64,000 bases of DNA from Acinetobacter higginsii. GTDB taxonomy: Bacteria; Pseudomonadota; Gammaproteobacteria; Pseudomonadales; Moraxellaceae. The notes beneath the pieces were generated by a model. It did not search any database. It was not told the DNA's origin and saw only the letters and a program-made list of their open reading frames with translations. The stretch spans positions 1,052,760 through 1,116,759 of the forward strand of contig NZ_KB850072.1 in NCBI RefSeq assembly GCF_000369525.1. Reading direction: 5' to 3'. A program made the translations under genes and the position numbers. Each line of letters opens with the position of its first letter. The stretch's first letter is position 1. Positions 53,756 through 62,965 of this stretch are shown one piece after another.

Positions 53756-55867
53756 TTATTTCCCAAAATGATAACGTAAACCTAATAAATAGGTGCGTGG
53801 TGCAGCGGGGGTATAACTAACTTGGTTATTACTAAACGAAGTACTTTCCGCATAATGTTGATCTGTGGCATTCAGGATTTGCCCATAGATTTCATAAGCA
53901 TTTTTACGGTAATTGGCGCGCAGATTCAGCAAAGTATGGCCATCATACTTTTCCGTATTGGCATCATTAATCCAGTAAGAACCGACATAAACCGCTTCCG
54001 CAGAAAGTAATAGTTCAGGTATTGGTTTGATCTGGTATTCAAGCGTACCAAATGTTTTAGGCGCACTTGGCATGGTGTTGCCGCTATAATCTAAAACACT
54101 CGACGGTTGAAACTGCTGATATTCATGTTTGGCCACACTGCCTGAGAGTTTTAAGCGCTGATCATATAAATCACTGAGTTTCCATGTTCCCCCAATTTCA
54201 ATTCCCTGATGTAAGGTTTTGCCTGCATTGCGTGGCTCGCGTGTGTTATCTGGCTTGGTATAGCTCATCACTTCATCTTCGCCTTCTAAGCGATATAGGG
54301 TGATTTCACCATCTAAGCGATCATCGAATAATTTAAAGCGCAGACCTGCATCAATATTATTAAATGTGGCTTCTTTCAAGTCTGGTGTCACCAGATTCGC
54401 CCCGTATAAACTGCTCACCTCTGGCGGTACAAAACCTTGTGACCAATTACTATAAAGATCAATTGCTGGCGTGATGTTCCAGACAAAACCGACTTGTGGG
54501 CTGGCTTTATGAAAATCACGTTTTTCATTCGGTGCGCCTGTGGTTTTTGATGGGGTTAATTTGTTTTCATAGTCATAACTGATCCAGTCATAACGTGCAC
54601 CACCGACTAAATTCAAAGTTGGTAACACTTGCCAGTTGGCTTGTGCATAGAGGGCTTGGTTATTGACGTCAACATTGAAGTCGCGCAAGCGCTGGCGTTG
54701 TTGATAACCGGTATATACTAAGGTATTCGGGTCACGGAATACCTGAATATCATTGGTTTTGGCTTGGTTAGGAGAATGGTCAGCCATCGCCCCAACAATC
54801 AGTTTGACCTGATCAAATGCCGCTGAATGCTGCGCATTTAAGCCATAGGACTGAAAGGCGTTATAGGTAGTTTGTCCACTATAAGTGCCCGTCGGTGTAC
54901 CATTTTTAACATCAGTACGGATGTTATAACTTGGGTTTTGCTCGGTGGTATTGTCACGATAATATAAGGTAACTTGGCTTTGTTGCTGATCATTCCATTG
55001 ATGGCTAATTTGAGAAGAAAGCCGTGTGGCATCAACTTCACGATAGGTAAAGGTTTGGTAGCTGTATCCAGGACGTTTGCGATAATCATCCAGATTTAAG
55101 CTACCGGTCATATCCGCTTTTAAATGGTTATAACTGACAATATTTTTGATTTGTGTAGCATCAGAGATGCGCCAGTCATGTCTGAGCGTCATACTCTGTT
55201 TATTGCTTTCTGCATGGTCTTGCCAGCTATCACCACGATCACTGGCGTAGGTTGAAAGTCTTAACCCATGCTCGCCCCATTCGCTATCAAAGGTATTGGA
55301 TGCACCGACATCGACACGGCGATATCCTTCAGAACTGGCACTGATGCCAAGGTCGGCTGTGGGTGTAGTACTCGGTGCTTTGGTGAGAAAATTAATAGTT
55401 CCACCAATCGCATTGCTGCCATATAAGCTGCTAGCAGGGCCACGTAAAATTTCAATGCTATCAATACCCGCCAAATTCACTTCATATAAGGCATTGTGGT
55501 TAAACACACCTACAGGACGAATCGAAATACCATCTTCTAAATATTGATAAACGGCTGCTGTGGTAATCGGTTGGCGGATGGACATCATATGCTGTTCATT
55601 GCCCAAGTCATTCATTAACACGCCTGGGGTTTGATTCAGCACCTGTCCAATAAAGGTTGCATGTTTATCTTCAATGTCTTTGCTGTTAATTTTACTAATC
55701 GCAGCAGGGGTATTATTAATCGATTCACCTTCACGACTGGCGGTCACAACAATGGTGGCTAAGGTTTTGGTGGTATCAGATGGCACAGTTTCAGCAAAAG
55801 TAGCAGAACTATAGCCAACAGACAGGCACGCAGCCGCTAATACAGACAAACGGAATTGAGTATTCAT
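53756..55867 (-). CDS. TonB-dependent outer-membrane receptor
   Basis: A 703-residue receptor. It has a signal peptide to about residue 25, the ATIVVTASREGES TonB-box region, and a plug with QTPGVLMNDLG, YLEDGISIRPVG and EILRGPASSLYGSNAIGGTINF. The barrel ends in LLGLRYHFGK. Start ATG 55867 is chosen from spacing and signal-peptide shape. It is the middle gene of DUF2946 - receptor - PepSY. No Fur box is seen upstream, so the substrate may be copper, another metal complex or a xenosiderophore. Confidence 0.88.
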   Translation of the reverse strand: MNTQFRLSVLAAACLSVGYSSATFAETVPSDTTKTLATIVVTASREGESINNTPAAISKINSKDIEDKHATFIGQVLNQTPGVLMNDLGNEQHMMSIRQPITTAAVYQYLEDGISIRPVGVFNHNALYEVNLAGIDSIEILRGPASSLYGSNAIGGTINFLTKAPSTTPTADLGISASSEGYRRVDVGASNTFDSEWGEHGLRLSTYASDRGDSWQDHAESNKQSMTLRHDWRISDATQIKNIVSYNHLKADMTGSLNLDDYRKRPGYSYQTFTYREVDATRLSSQISHQWNDQQQSQVTLYYRDNTTEQNPSYNIRTDVKNGTPTGTYSGQTTYNAFQSYGLNAQHSAAFDQVKLIVGAMADHSPNQAKTNDIQVFRDPNTLVYTGYQQRQRLRDFNVDVNNQALYAQANWQVLPTLNLVGGARYDWISYDYENKLTPSKTTGAPNEKRDFHKASPQVGFVWNITPAIDLYSNWSQGFVPPEVSSLYGANLVTPDLKEATFNNIDAGLRFKLFDDRLDGEITLYRLEGEDEVMSYTKPDNTREPRNAGKTLHQGIEIGGTWKLSDLYDQRLKLSGSVAKHEYQQFQPSSVLDYSGNTMPSAPKTFGTLEYQIKPIPELLLSAEAVYVGSYWINDANTEKYDGHTLLNLRANYRKNAYEIYGQILNATDQHYAESTSFSNNQVSYTPAAPRTYLLGLRYHFGK

Positions 55868-55941
55868 GTTGAACTCTATAAAAAGCAAGAACTAAGGACG
55901 TACACCCGTTTATTGGCGGGGCACGAAGTAAAATTTGCGAT

Positions 55942-56445
55942 TTATAAAGTCAGTGGCGGGGCTTGTTTGATTGGAAAAATATAGAAGATGCGGGTGATGT
56001 GCAGATCTTCTGTCCACGTATGGCACAGGCAGCGAACGCGACTGAACCAAGCCAGTAGAAATATAATAATGAATGCAATCAGCGGGACGATCGCAGCGGC
56101 ATCTAAACCATGTGAGCATAAAGGACAATGCTTCATGATTTGGCCCGCCAGTGCAAAAACTTGTTGTGCATATTCACTCAGCTGAGCATGTTTTGCGTGT
56201 TGTAGCTGCGGTCCGTGATGCATGTCGTGCATGCTATGTTGATGATGACCTGAATGTGTCTGTGACATCAACGAGACATTTTGAATTTCGGTGACTTGGC
56301 AATGGCTTGGCATTGCATAAAGTGCAGGAACGACGCCTGTATGAACCATCGTTGGTAGGAAGATATGCCAGAGTAAACATAGCAAAGTAATCGCGCCAAA
56401 ATAGGCACGCCACTTAAGCAAATGTTGACGAAAACTGGACTTCAT
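55942..56445 (-). CDS. DUF2946-like His-rich membrane protein
   Basis: A 167-residue protein starting MKSSFRQHLLKWRAYFG. One membrane segment (about 13-38) is followed by a periplasmic region with many histidines and methionines (HSGHHQHSMHDMHHG). Then come a CPLC pair in KHCPLCSHG, a second membrane segment and a short tail. This matches DUF2946, often found near copper-related receptors. The in-frame ATG at 56544 is further up and less likely. First gene of the receptor-PepSY operon; a metal-sensing or metal-binding role is inferred. Confidence 0.72.
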   Translation of the reverse strand: MKSSFRQHLLKWRAYFGAITLLCLLWHIFLPTMVHTGVVPALYAMPSHCQVTEIQNVSLMSQTHSGHHQHSMHDMHHGPQLQHAKHAQLSEYAQQVFALAGQIMKHCPLCSHGLDAAAIVPLIAFIIIFLLAWFSRVRCLCHTWTEDLHITRIFYIFPIKQAPPLTL

Positions 56446-56564
56446 ATCAGCGATACGTCGTAGGAGAAATGTGGCAGCAGTATAATCAAAAAATGACTTA
56501 TAGATCAAAGCAAAATTGAGGTATTCTGAGACTGCTGAATTCAATAATTTATAGGCAGATCAGC

Positions 56565-57383
56565 GTGTCAAAAATAGCAAATCATTCGGATTGGATTGTT
56601 CGGGCTTCTGAGAGTGATCGCTTGGAAAGGATTGAAGCTTTCTTCTCTGATCATGCATATGAGCCGCATCAACATGATACCTTCGCGATTGGTCGAACCT
56701 TATCGGGTGTACAAAGTTTTCATTATCGTGGTGAAGTCCGACATAGTCAGCATGGCATGACCATGGTATTGCATCCAGATGAAAAACATGATGGCAGTGC
56801 GGGGACTCAAGACGGCTTTCACTACCGAATGATGTATGTCGAACCTGCATTGATTCAAAAGATCATGAAAGGCAAACCGCTGCCTTTTTTCAAACATGGA
56901 CTGAGTGATGATCCACGGCTTTATCGTGTTACCCATACACTTTTGCAAAATATGCAGGACCCATTGGATCTTTTAGAAGAAGAAGATGCTTTGTATGATT
57001 TGGCGACAACCTTGTATGAAGTTGCAGGTCAGCCAGCACGCTCGCGGCAACGCTATGATTATATTGCGGCGGAACGGGCCAGAGAGTTTATTCACGCTTC
57101 ACTGGATCAGAACATCAGTCTGGATGATTTAGAACAAAATATACAACGTGATCGTTGGAGTCTTTCTCGTGATTTTAGACTGCTATTTGGCACCAGTCCG
57201 CATCGTTATATGACCATGCGTCGATTGGATATCGTGAAAAAGTGTCTGATGTATGGAGAGTCGCTGACTCAGGCCGCCATCATTGCTGGTTTTTTTGATC
57301 AAAGTCATATGACTCGGCATTTTAGCAAAGCTTTTGGAATTACCCCAGCAAGATGGAAAGAGATTTATACACATCAGAAATAA
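56565..57383 (+). CDS. AraC-family regulator with cupin-like sensor
   Basis: A 272-residue regulator: N-terminal AraC-type cupin (HQHDTFAIGRTLSGVQSF, VLHPDEKHDG) and C-terminal HTH pair (LEQNIQRDRWSLSRDFRLLFG, ITPARWKEI). GTG start at 56565. It is divergent from the DUF2946 gene and convergent with a LysE exporter. AraC/LysE pairs commonly go together, so control of the exporter is plausible; control of the receptor operon is also possible. Confidence 0.85.
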   Translation: MSKIANHSDWIVRASESDRLERIEAFFSDHAYEPHQHDTFAIGRTLSGVQSFHYRGEVRHSQHGMTMVLHPDEKHDGSAGTQDGFHYRMMYVEPALIQKIMKGKPLPFFKHGLSDDPRLYRVTHTLLQNMQDPLDLLEEEDALYDLATTLYEVAGQPARSRQRYDYIAAERAREFIHASLDQNISLDDLEQNIQRDRWSLSRDFRLLFGTSPHRYMTMRRLDIVKKCLMYGESLTQAAIIAGFFDQSHMTRHFSKAFGITPARWKEIYTHQK

Positions 57384-57409
57384 GCTTTTCTGAGAATTTA
57401 AGAGATGCT

Positions 57410-58012
57410 TTAAATAAAATGCATGCCCTTTAAGAAATCACTCAGCATAAATAGACCTGAAATAATTAAGAAGATACCCAGTATTTTATTCAGATGATTG
57501 AGCCAAATTGGATTACTCAATTTTTTGCCAATTACTGATCCAGCAAATGAATACAGCAACGGAGCACCCGCTGCACCGAGAGAAATGAGTAATGAAACAA
57601 TCAGAATTAAGCTACCTGTGATATGTGCTGCAGGGTACATAATGGTAGTGACAGGTAAAATCACCAAAATCGCTTTCGGATTCAAGCTTTGAATCCAGAA
57701 ACCATTCCAAAAGCTGAGGCTTTTGTATAGGGTTTGATCTGTTTTTAATTCGGTATGCGCTGTCATCATTTTATAGGCGATATAAAAGGTATAAAGCGCC
57801 CCGATCAAGGCAATAAAATGCAAATACGCATGGGGAATCAGTGCCGCACCTGCATAACCAAATACAACAAATAGCATCAGCATGGAGCAGCCCACACCTG
57901 CAAAAAAGCCTAATGTTCTGGAGAATTGTCCTGTTAGCCCAGCATTTAATCCCATAAAGTTCACTGGACCTGGGCTGTACATCACACTTAAGCTATAAAG
58001 AAAGATTTCCAT
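57410..58012 (-). CDS. LysE/RhtB-family exporter
   Basis: A 200-residue inner-membrane amino-acid-type exporter with about six membrane segments. The N-terminal VMYSPGPVNFMGLNAG is the family motif. ATG 58012 with AGG at good spacing is the start. It ends convergently with the AraC gene, 26 bases apart. Substrate unknown. Confidence 0.87.
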   Translation of the reverse strand: MEIFLYSLSVMYSPGPVNFMGLNAGLTGQFSRTLGFFAGVGCSMLMLFVVFGYAGAALIPHAYLHFIALIGALYTFYIAYKMMTAHTELKTDQTLYKSLSFWNGFWIQSLNPKAILVILPVTTIMYPAAHITGSLILIVSLLISLGAAGAPLLYSFAGSVIGKKLSNPIWLNHLNKILGIFLIISGLFMLSDFLKGMHFI

Positions 58013-58114
58013 GACCAACCTAAATGAATCAATAACAAAGGATGATCAAAATAGGGCAAAGTACTATGGGCTGTATTGTACGTTTGTGCAAGCTAGCCGA
58101 ATTGACGAACAAAA

Positions 58115-58140
58115 AAAACAGGCTCATAAGAGCCTGTTTT
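58115..58140 (-). terminator. Terminator after aroG
   Basis: An 11-bp stem (58115-58125 with 58130-58140) around ATAA, with an A run on the plus strand that gives the U tract for the leftward aroG message. Confidence 0.9.
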
Positions 58141-58161
58141 CATCGCAGTTAAAAGATCGAA

Positions 58162-59253
58162 TTAACGTGTTGGTAAGACGTCTTTCAATGCTTCATGCAT
58201 TTCGAGTAATGCTTTTTCTGTGGTTTCCCAATCAATACAGCCATCAGTTACTGACTTACCGTATTCAAGATCACAAAGGTTTTCAGGAATATCCTGACGA
58301 CCACCTTTTAAGTGACTCTCTACCATGATCCCAACGATTGATTTGTTACCATCAAGGATTTGTTCCGTGATGTTTTTCAACACCAAAGGTTGTAAGTACG
58401 GGTCTTTGTTTGAGTTGGCATGACTAGTATCAATCATGATCTTGTTGCTGACTTTCGCTTTTGCCAAAGCTGCTTCAGCTTCAGCAACTGAAGTTGCATC
58501 ATAGTTAGGCTTGCCATTACCACCACGTAATACCACGTGTGCATAAGGGTTACCTTTGGTATTGATAATCGCAACTTGACCGCTTTCATTCAGGCCCAAG
58601 AAGCTGTGACCATGTTTAACCGATTGCATCGCATTGGTCGCAACGGTTAAACCACCATCGGTACCGTTTTTAAAGCCAACAGGAGAAGATAAGCCTGATG
58701 ACATTTCACGGTGGGTTTGGCTTTCCGTGGTACGTGCACCAATCGCAGACCATGAAATCAAGTCTTGATAGTATTGTGGTGAGTTTGGATCAAGTGCTTC
58801 AGTGGCACATGGCAAACCTTTTTCATTCAAATCAATTAATAATCCACGACCAATATGTAAACCTTTTTCAATATTGAAAGAGTCGTTCATGTCAGGGTCG
58901 TTGATTAGACCTTTCCAACCGACTGTGGTACGTGGTTTTTCAAAATAAACACGCATCACCAAATATAAGGTGTCTTTTACTTTTTCGCTGAGAACCTTGA
59001 GGCGATCAGCATATTCATGTGCAGCTTTAGGATCGTGAATCGAACAAGGACCAATCACCACAAACAAACGTTTGTCGTTGCCATCTAAAATGTTACGTAC
59101 AGTTGCACGTCCTTGTAACACAGTTTGAGAAGCAGCATCAGATAAAGGGAGGTCAGCTTTCAGTTCTGCTGGGGTAATCAAAGTTTGAATGCTTTTAATA
59201 TTAACGTCGTCGATATCTGGCTGAGAAACTGGATTTGACTGTAGAGTATTCAT
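58162..59253 (-). CDS. aroG: 3-deoxy-7-phosphoheptulonate synthase (DAHP synthase, type I)
   Basis: First enzyme of the shikimate route. It has 363 residues starting MNTLQSNPVSQPD. AroG-family marks are VVIGPCSIHDPKAA, RVYFEKPRTTVGWKGLINDP, GARTTESQTHRE, SPVGFKNGTDG and MIDTSHANS. ATG 59253 is chosen over GTG 59262. Which aromatic amino acid inhibits it cannot be read safely. It ends at a strong terminator. Confidence 0.94.
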   Translation of the reverse strand: MNTLQSNPVSQPDIDDVNIKSIQTLITPAELKADLPLSDAASQTVLQGRATVRNILDGNDKRLFVVIGPCSIHDPKAAHEYADRLKVLSEKVKDTLYLVMRVYFEKPRTTVGWKGLINDPDMNDSFNIEKGLHIGRGLLIDLNEKGLPCATEALDPNSPQYYQDLISWSAIGARTTESQTHREMSSGLSSPVGFKNGTDGGLTVATNAMQSVKHGHSFLGLNESGQVAIINTKGNPYAHVVLRGGNGKPNYDATSVAEAEAALAKAKVSNKIMIDTSHANSNKDPYLQPLVLKNITEQILDGNKSIVGIMVESHLKGGRQDIPENLCDLEYGKSVTDGCIDWETTEKALLEMHEALKDVLPTR

Positions 59254-59310
59254 TGCTATCACAAATTCAATCGAAAGAAAAGGTTATTTTGTCTACGAAT
59301 ATAGCATGAA

Positions 59311-59363
59311 ATGCCGATTGATTAACTAGCGAAAAGCATAATTTATGTAGAAATAATCGGCAT
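59311..59363. repeat. Inverted repeat upstream of aroG
   Basis: ATGCCGATT (59311-59319) and AATCGGCAT (59355-59363) are exact inverted copies 35 bases apart, between aroG and the end of the TauE gene. It may be an operator or part of a transcript end. Confidence 0.45.
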
Positions 59364-59371
59364 TACAACGC

Positions 59372-60259
59372 TTAAACAGTTGTTGTTACGTGCTTTGTTT
59401 GCTGAATCACAACTGCTTGATGTGTTTCAACTGGCTTTGGCTTCGCCTTAATTGGGTTCACCATGAAGTTCACACCCAAAGCAAATAGGGTAATGCCTAG
59501 AATTTTACGGATTAGTCGTTCTGGCATACGTGAGCTGATGAGTGTACCGACAATAATGGCTGGAATTGAACCCACCAACAGCCACATCAACAGGGTAAAA
59601 TCGACATTACCTGAAGACATATGGCTTAGGCCAGCAACTGCTGTCAGTAATACCGCATGTACCACGTCTGAACCAATGATACGGATCATAGGAAGGTTGG
59701 GGAACATAAGCACTAAGGCCATGATACCGAAAGCACCAGCACCCACAGAAGACAAGGTTACAAAGATACCGAGTACAATGCCCATAATCACAATGTAATG
59801 GCGTTTGTGTTGCAATGCATGCTGCTCGCTTTCCATATTGGCTTGTTCGCGGTTACGGAAGCGGTCAAAGAACTTTTCAATTTGTGCTCGGAAAACAATT
59901 GAAATACCCGTCAAGGTCAACATAAAGCCCAAGACCATGGTCAATACAGCTTTATAATGGGTAGATTGACTGAGATAATGTTCAAGTACCCAAGAGGTTG
60001 CAAAAGAAGCTGGAATACTACCTAAAGCGAGCCAAAGTACAATTGGCCAGACAATATTCAGTTTTTTGGCATGAACCACTGAACCACAGAATTTTGAGAT
60101 TGAGGCATAAAGTAGATCAGTACCAATGGCAATATGCGGTTCGATCTTAAATAGGCTAATCAGGATTGGGGTCATCAATGAACCACCACCGACACCTGTG
60201 ATACCGACACAGAAGCCAACCAATACCCCAGCCATAATAAATTCTATAGGACCAAACAT
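59372..60259 (-). CDS. TauE/SafE-family membrane permease
   Basis: A 295-residue inner-membrane protein with about eight membrane segments in two halves. The family repeat GITGVGGGSLMTPIL is near the N-terminus and SSVGAGAFGIMALVL in the second half. TSUP members export sulfite, sulfoacetate or other sulfur-containing anions. ATG 60259 starts the protein after a distant AGG. Single-gene unit; substrate unknown. Confidence 0.85.
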   Translation of the reverse strand: MFGPIEFIMAGVLVGFCVGITGVGGGSLMTPILISLFKIEPHIAIGTDLLYASISKFCGSVVHAKKLNIVWPIVLWLALGSIPASFATSWVLEHYLSQSTHYKAVLTMVLGFMLTLTGISIVFRAQIEKFFDRFRNREQANMESEQHALQHKRHYIVIMGIVLGIFVTLSSVGAGAFGIMALVLMFPNLPMIRIIGSDVVHAVLLTAVAGLSHMSSGNVDFTLLMWLLVGSIPAIIVGTLISSRMPERLIRKILGITLFALGVNFMVNPIKAKPKPVETHQAVVIQQTKHVTTTV

Positions 60260-60475
60260 CGACAATATGCCTAATTATGCAAAAATCAGCATATCTTATG
60301 CTTTTTTTAGATAACTCGTTGTGATGAATAATGATTTGCTTATGCAAAAAAAAGCTAAAGAAAGCCAATTTTCTAGATTTTTAGATCATCTTTAGTCAGA
60401 TCAGCTTGCTTTATGAACTGTGATTGGTTTATTTTGAGATTCATACACGGATTGTATGTTTGATCATTTCACCTT
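60260..60475. promoter_or_regulatory. Divergent region between the permease and the His-rich small proteins
   Basis: 216 bases. TTATGCAAAAA occurs twice on the plus strand (near 60275 and 60340). No gene or terminator is seen. Confidence 0.3.
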
Positions 60476-60844
60476 ATGTCTATTTTCATTCGAAGCCTCA
60501 CTTCATTGCTGATTGCTATGTGTTTTATCACTAATAGCTATGCAATGGCTGTGTCTGAAGTGAATCAACCTGTCGTAGAGCACGTCATTTCAAATCATGC
60601 TGCTATGTCTGATTGTGGAATGCCTACGATGACTAAGCATGACCCTATGGACAGTGGCAAAATGGATACATCACACTGTCAAAAGAGTCTGTGCTGTGTC
60701 GCTGCAACTTTTGAACATAGTCATCATTCCATTGAACGAAGCATACAATCAATTAAAACAGTAAATTCAGCTTATGTAGATCAATTGACTTTAGGCATTT
60801 ATCAGTTACCTTATCGCCCTCCAAATCATGTCCTGTTTTTATAA
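60476..60844 (+). CDS. Small exported His/Cys/Met-containing protein, CopL-like
   Basis: A 122-residue protein with a signal peptide (about 1-24). The mature part has Met/His/Cys clusters (MSDCGMPTMTKHDPMD, HCQKSLCCVAA, HSHHS) and a C-terminus YRPPNHVLFL. Similar short proteins ending in YRPP occur near copper genes. It precedes another small Cys/His-rich protein by 36 bases. Metal binding is inferred from composition only. Confidence 0.65.
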   Translation: MSIFIRSLTSLLIAMCFITNSYAMAVSEVNQPVVEHVISNHAAMSDCGMPTMTKHDPMDSGKMDTSHCQKSLCCVAATFEHSHHSIERSIQSIKTVNSAYVDQLTLGIYQLPYRPPNHVLFL

Positions 60845-60880
60845 ATTCAAATTTCTTATTTTTATTTAAAGGACATGATG

Positions 60881-61072
60881 ATGTTTAATATTAAAACTGT
60901 ATTGTTTTCAACGCTTCTATTGACCGCTACTGTACCTGCTTTTGCTGCAAGTGACTGCTGTAAAGAAAAAGAGGGCACCACAAAAAAAGAGTGCTGTGAA
61001 AAAAAGATGAAATGTTGTGATGACAAAGATAAAACGGCTTCTCAAGAAGACCATAGCCATCACGGGCATTAA
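60881..61072 (+). CDS. Very small Cys/His-rich exported peptide
   Basis: A 63-residue product starting MFNIKTVLFSTLLL, with a signal peptide ending near AFA. The mature peptide of about 40 residues holds four CC or CxxxCC units (DCCKEKE, ECCEKKMKCCDDKD) and ends in DHSHHGH. Three ATGs stand in a row (60875, 60878, 60881); AAAGGA favours the last. It looks like a periplasmic metal-binding peptide. No known family is claimed. Confidence 0.7.
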   Translation: MFNIKTVLFSTLLLTATVPAFAASDCCKEKEGTTKKECCEKKMKCCDDKDKTASQEDHSHHGH

Positions 61073-61086
61073 TTTTTAAGTAATAA

Positions 61087-61116
61087 AGCTATCCTTGGCA
61101 GAAGTTGAGGATAGCT
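61087..61116. terminator. Possible terminator hairpin between convergent genes
   Basis: AGCTATCCT and AGGATAGCT form a 9-bp stem around 12 bases. T tracts are weak, so termination is uncertain. Confidence 0.4.
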
Positions 61117-61128
61117 GTTGTAGCAAAA

Positions 61129-61407
61129 TCATTTTAGTTTTTTAGTGGGTTTAAGCTCATTCACAGATAACACCAATATAAAGGTTACAGGCGTAGCAAA
61201 AATCCACCAACTGATAAATCCAATGGAGCTACCATACTCTAAACAAAGCAGGCTGCCAGCCAGCAACAAGCAGAAATAAGCTAAGACTTTCAGATGTGTT
61301 TGATAGCGAATGAAAATCTGTTGTTTTGCTTTGTTGATTTGTTTGGCACTACATTTATACAGCAACAACATCCCGATGAGGGTCAATACAAGGCTCAATA
61401 AAATCAT
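61129..61407 (-). CDS. DUF3325-like small membrane protein
   Basis: A 92-residue protein with three membrane segments (about 3-18, 38-58, 65-82). It overlaps the PepSY gene by 4 bases and is last in DUF3649 - PepSY - DUF3325, a known accessory set of iron-siderophore uptake loci in proteobacteria. Assignment rests mainly on position and size. Confidence 0.6.
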   Translation of the reverse strand: MILLSLVLTLIGMLLLYKCSAKQINKAKQQIFIRYQTHLKVLAYFCLLLAGSLLCLEYGSSIGFISWWIFATPVTFILVLSVNELKPTKKLK

Positions 61408-62963
61408 GCGTTGACCTCTTGTTGCTTTGCTAGCTTGGTTTTGATTTTTTGAACGGATTTCGCTTGAATTGGCTGGATATTTCTAAAAATAAACACAGCA
61501 AATAGGGCACAGACCAGCAGGAACAAATCAATTCGCAAGAATATCCAATAGCTGTGTAAATCGGTGATGAGTTGATGTTGAATTAAGTACACCAAGTTAT
61601 AAACAGGCAGAGCCAAAGCAATCAAGCCGAAAATGCAGATCTGTGATTTCCATAAATATTGTTTTTTCGTCAATAAAGCGATGATAAAGCTCAGTCCCCA
61701 TACGCAGAAAAATGTATAGATTTCATAATTAGGTGTGGTTTCGGTTACATGTACAAATCGATTAGCGAATAGATAGCCGAGCATTGCCGTAGGAAGGCCG
61801 ACAAAGGCTGCAACATTTAAACGATCCACCAAATAATAGCCAAAATGAAATTGATTCGATTTATTTTGAATCTGGCGTTTTAAGCTCCAGAGCAATAGGC
61901 CAGAAGCAATCATTAAACACCCCAAAATGCCTGAGCAGAAGAAAGCGAAGCGCAGTATCGGCTGGGCAAAAGTCGCCATATGTAGGCCATAAACACCCGC
62001 ATTTAAGGTCGCAACAGCACTTTCATTTCGGGTATTAGCTAATATATTGCCCTGTCCATCAAAGGTGATTTGTGCCTGATTTAAGGTAATCGAACGATCT
62101 TCTAATTGCTTAAAGGTAATGATGGCGTGGTCTGTATTTGGGTTTTTGACCTCAATCGATGCTAAGGCTTGATCTCCCCATTGTTGTTTTACTTTTTCTA
62201 ATAAGCTGCCAATCGGTAACATTTCTGCTTTTTTAGGTTCAGCTTGATGCGTTGTGCTTTTTTCAGTGGTTCTGATCTCAGTAAAATATTGAAAAGGGTT
62301 CTCTGGATAAAGCTTTTGCATGCCCCAAGGCAAGTACAGATAGAAGAAAATCGCCAATCCTGTAAAAGTAATGGTCAGGAAAAAGGGCAAGGCCAGTACA
62401 GAGGAGACATTATGGAAGTCCAACCATGAGCGTTGCGATTTAAAGGTTCTGAGGGTAAAGAAATCGGTAAATATCTTCTTATGCGTGATAATCCCAGAGA
62501 CCAAAGCAATCAGCATAATAAAGGCAGCGAGACAGGCAATCAGCCGTCCGACCATGATGGGCACGCCATAGAGCTGGAAATGGAAGTTATAAAAGAAATC
62601 TCCGCCTTGAGTCGCTGAGAGTTTTAGCTCTTGCCCCGTATTGGCATCTAAACTACGGCTTTCATAGCCACCACTGGCTTGTTGCCAATACATTTTATTG
62701 ACGGGTTCTTCATGATTGGCAATATTGAGATACCAAGATTTGGCATCAGTCGCATTTTTAGCTAAATAATCCGTTGCGGTACGAATAGCAGTGTCTTGAT
62801 TAACTTGATATTGCGCCAGCTGTGGTTGCATCCATAGGTTAATCTGATGACGATAGTAGGAGCTGGTGCCCATTAAAAAAATGGCAAATAAAAGCCAGCC
62901 AAAAATTAAGCCTGTCCACGCATGCAACCATGCCATTGATTGGCGAACGCCTTTATTTTGCAT
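61404..62963 (-). CDS. PepSY-domain inner-membrane protein (putative ferri-siderophore reductase type)
   Basis: A 519-residue PepSY-associated transmembrane protein starting MQNKGVRQSMAWLHAW. It has a membrane helix at about 15-37, PepSY regions, histidine-bearing helices (LDFHNVSSVLALPFFL) and several further helices in the C-terminal half. Relatives in siderophore loci reduce or take apart ferric complexes. It sits between DUF3649-like and DUF3325-like genes, with no receptor gene attached. An in-frame start further up (63050) overlaps DUF3649 and is rejected. Confidence 0.82.
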   Translation of the reverse strand: MQNKGVRQSMAWLHAWTGLIFGWLLFAIFLMGTSSYYRHQINLWMQPQLAQYQVNQDTAIRTATDYLAKNATDAKSWYLNIANHEEPVNKMYWQQASGGYESRSLDANTGQELKLSATQGGDFFYNFHFQLYGVPIMVGRLIACLAAFIMLIALVSGIITHKKIFTDFFTLRTFKSQRSWLDFHNVSSVLALPFFLTITFTGLAIFFYLYLPWGMQKLYPENPFQYFTEIRTTEKSTTHQAEPKKAEMLPIGSLLEKVKQQWGDQALASIEVKNPNTDHAIITFKQLEDRSITLNQAQITFDGQGNILANTRNESAVATLNAGVYGLHMATFAQPILRFAFFCSGILGCLMIASGLLLWSLKRQIQNKSNQFHFGYYLVDRLNVAAFVGLPTAMLGYLFANRFVHVTETTPNYEIYTFFCVWGLSFIIALLTKKQYLWKSQICIFGLIALALPVYNLVYLIQHQLITDLHSYWIFLRIDLFLLVCALFAVFIFRNIQPIQAKSVQKIKTKLAKQQEVNA

Positions 62964-62965
62964 TT

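Noticed and set aside
58011..58328. Rightward open frame across the aroG terminator
   Set aside because: It runs through the terminator and the aroG 3' end antisense, with no domain or ribosome site.
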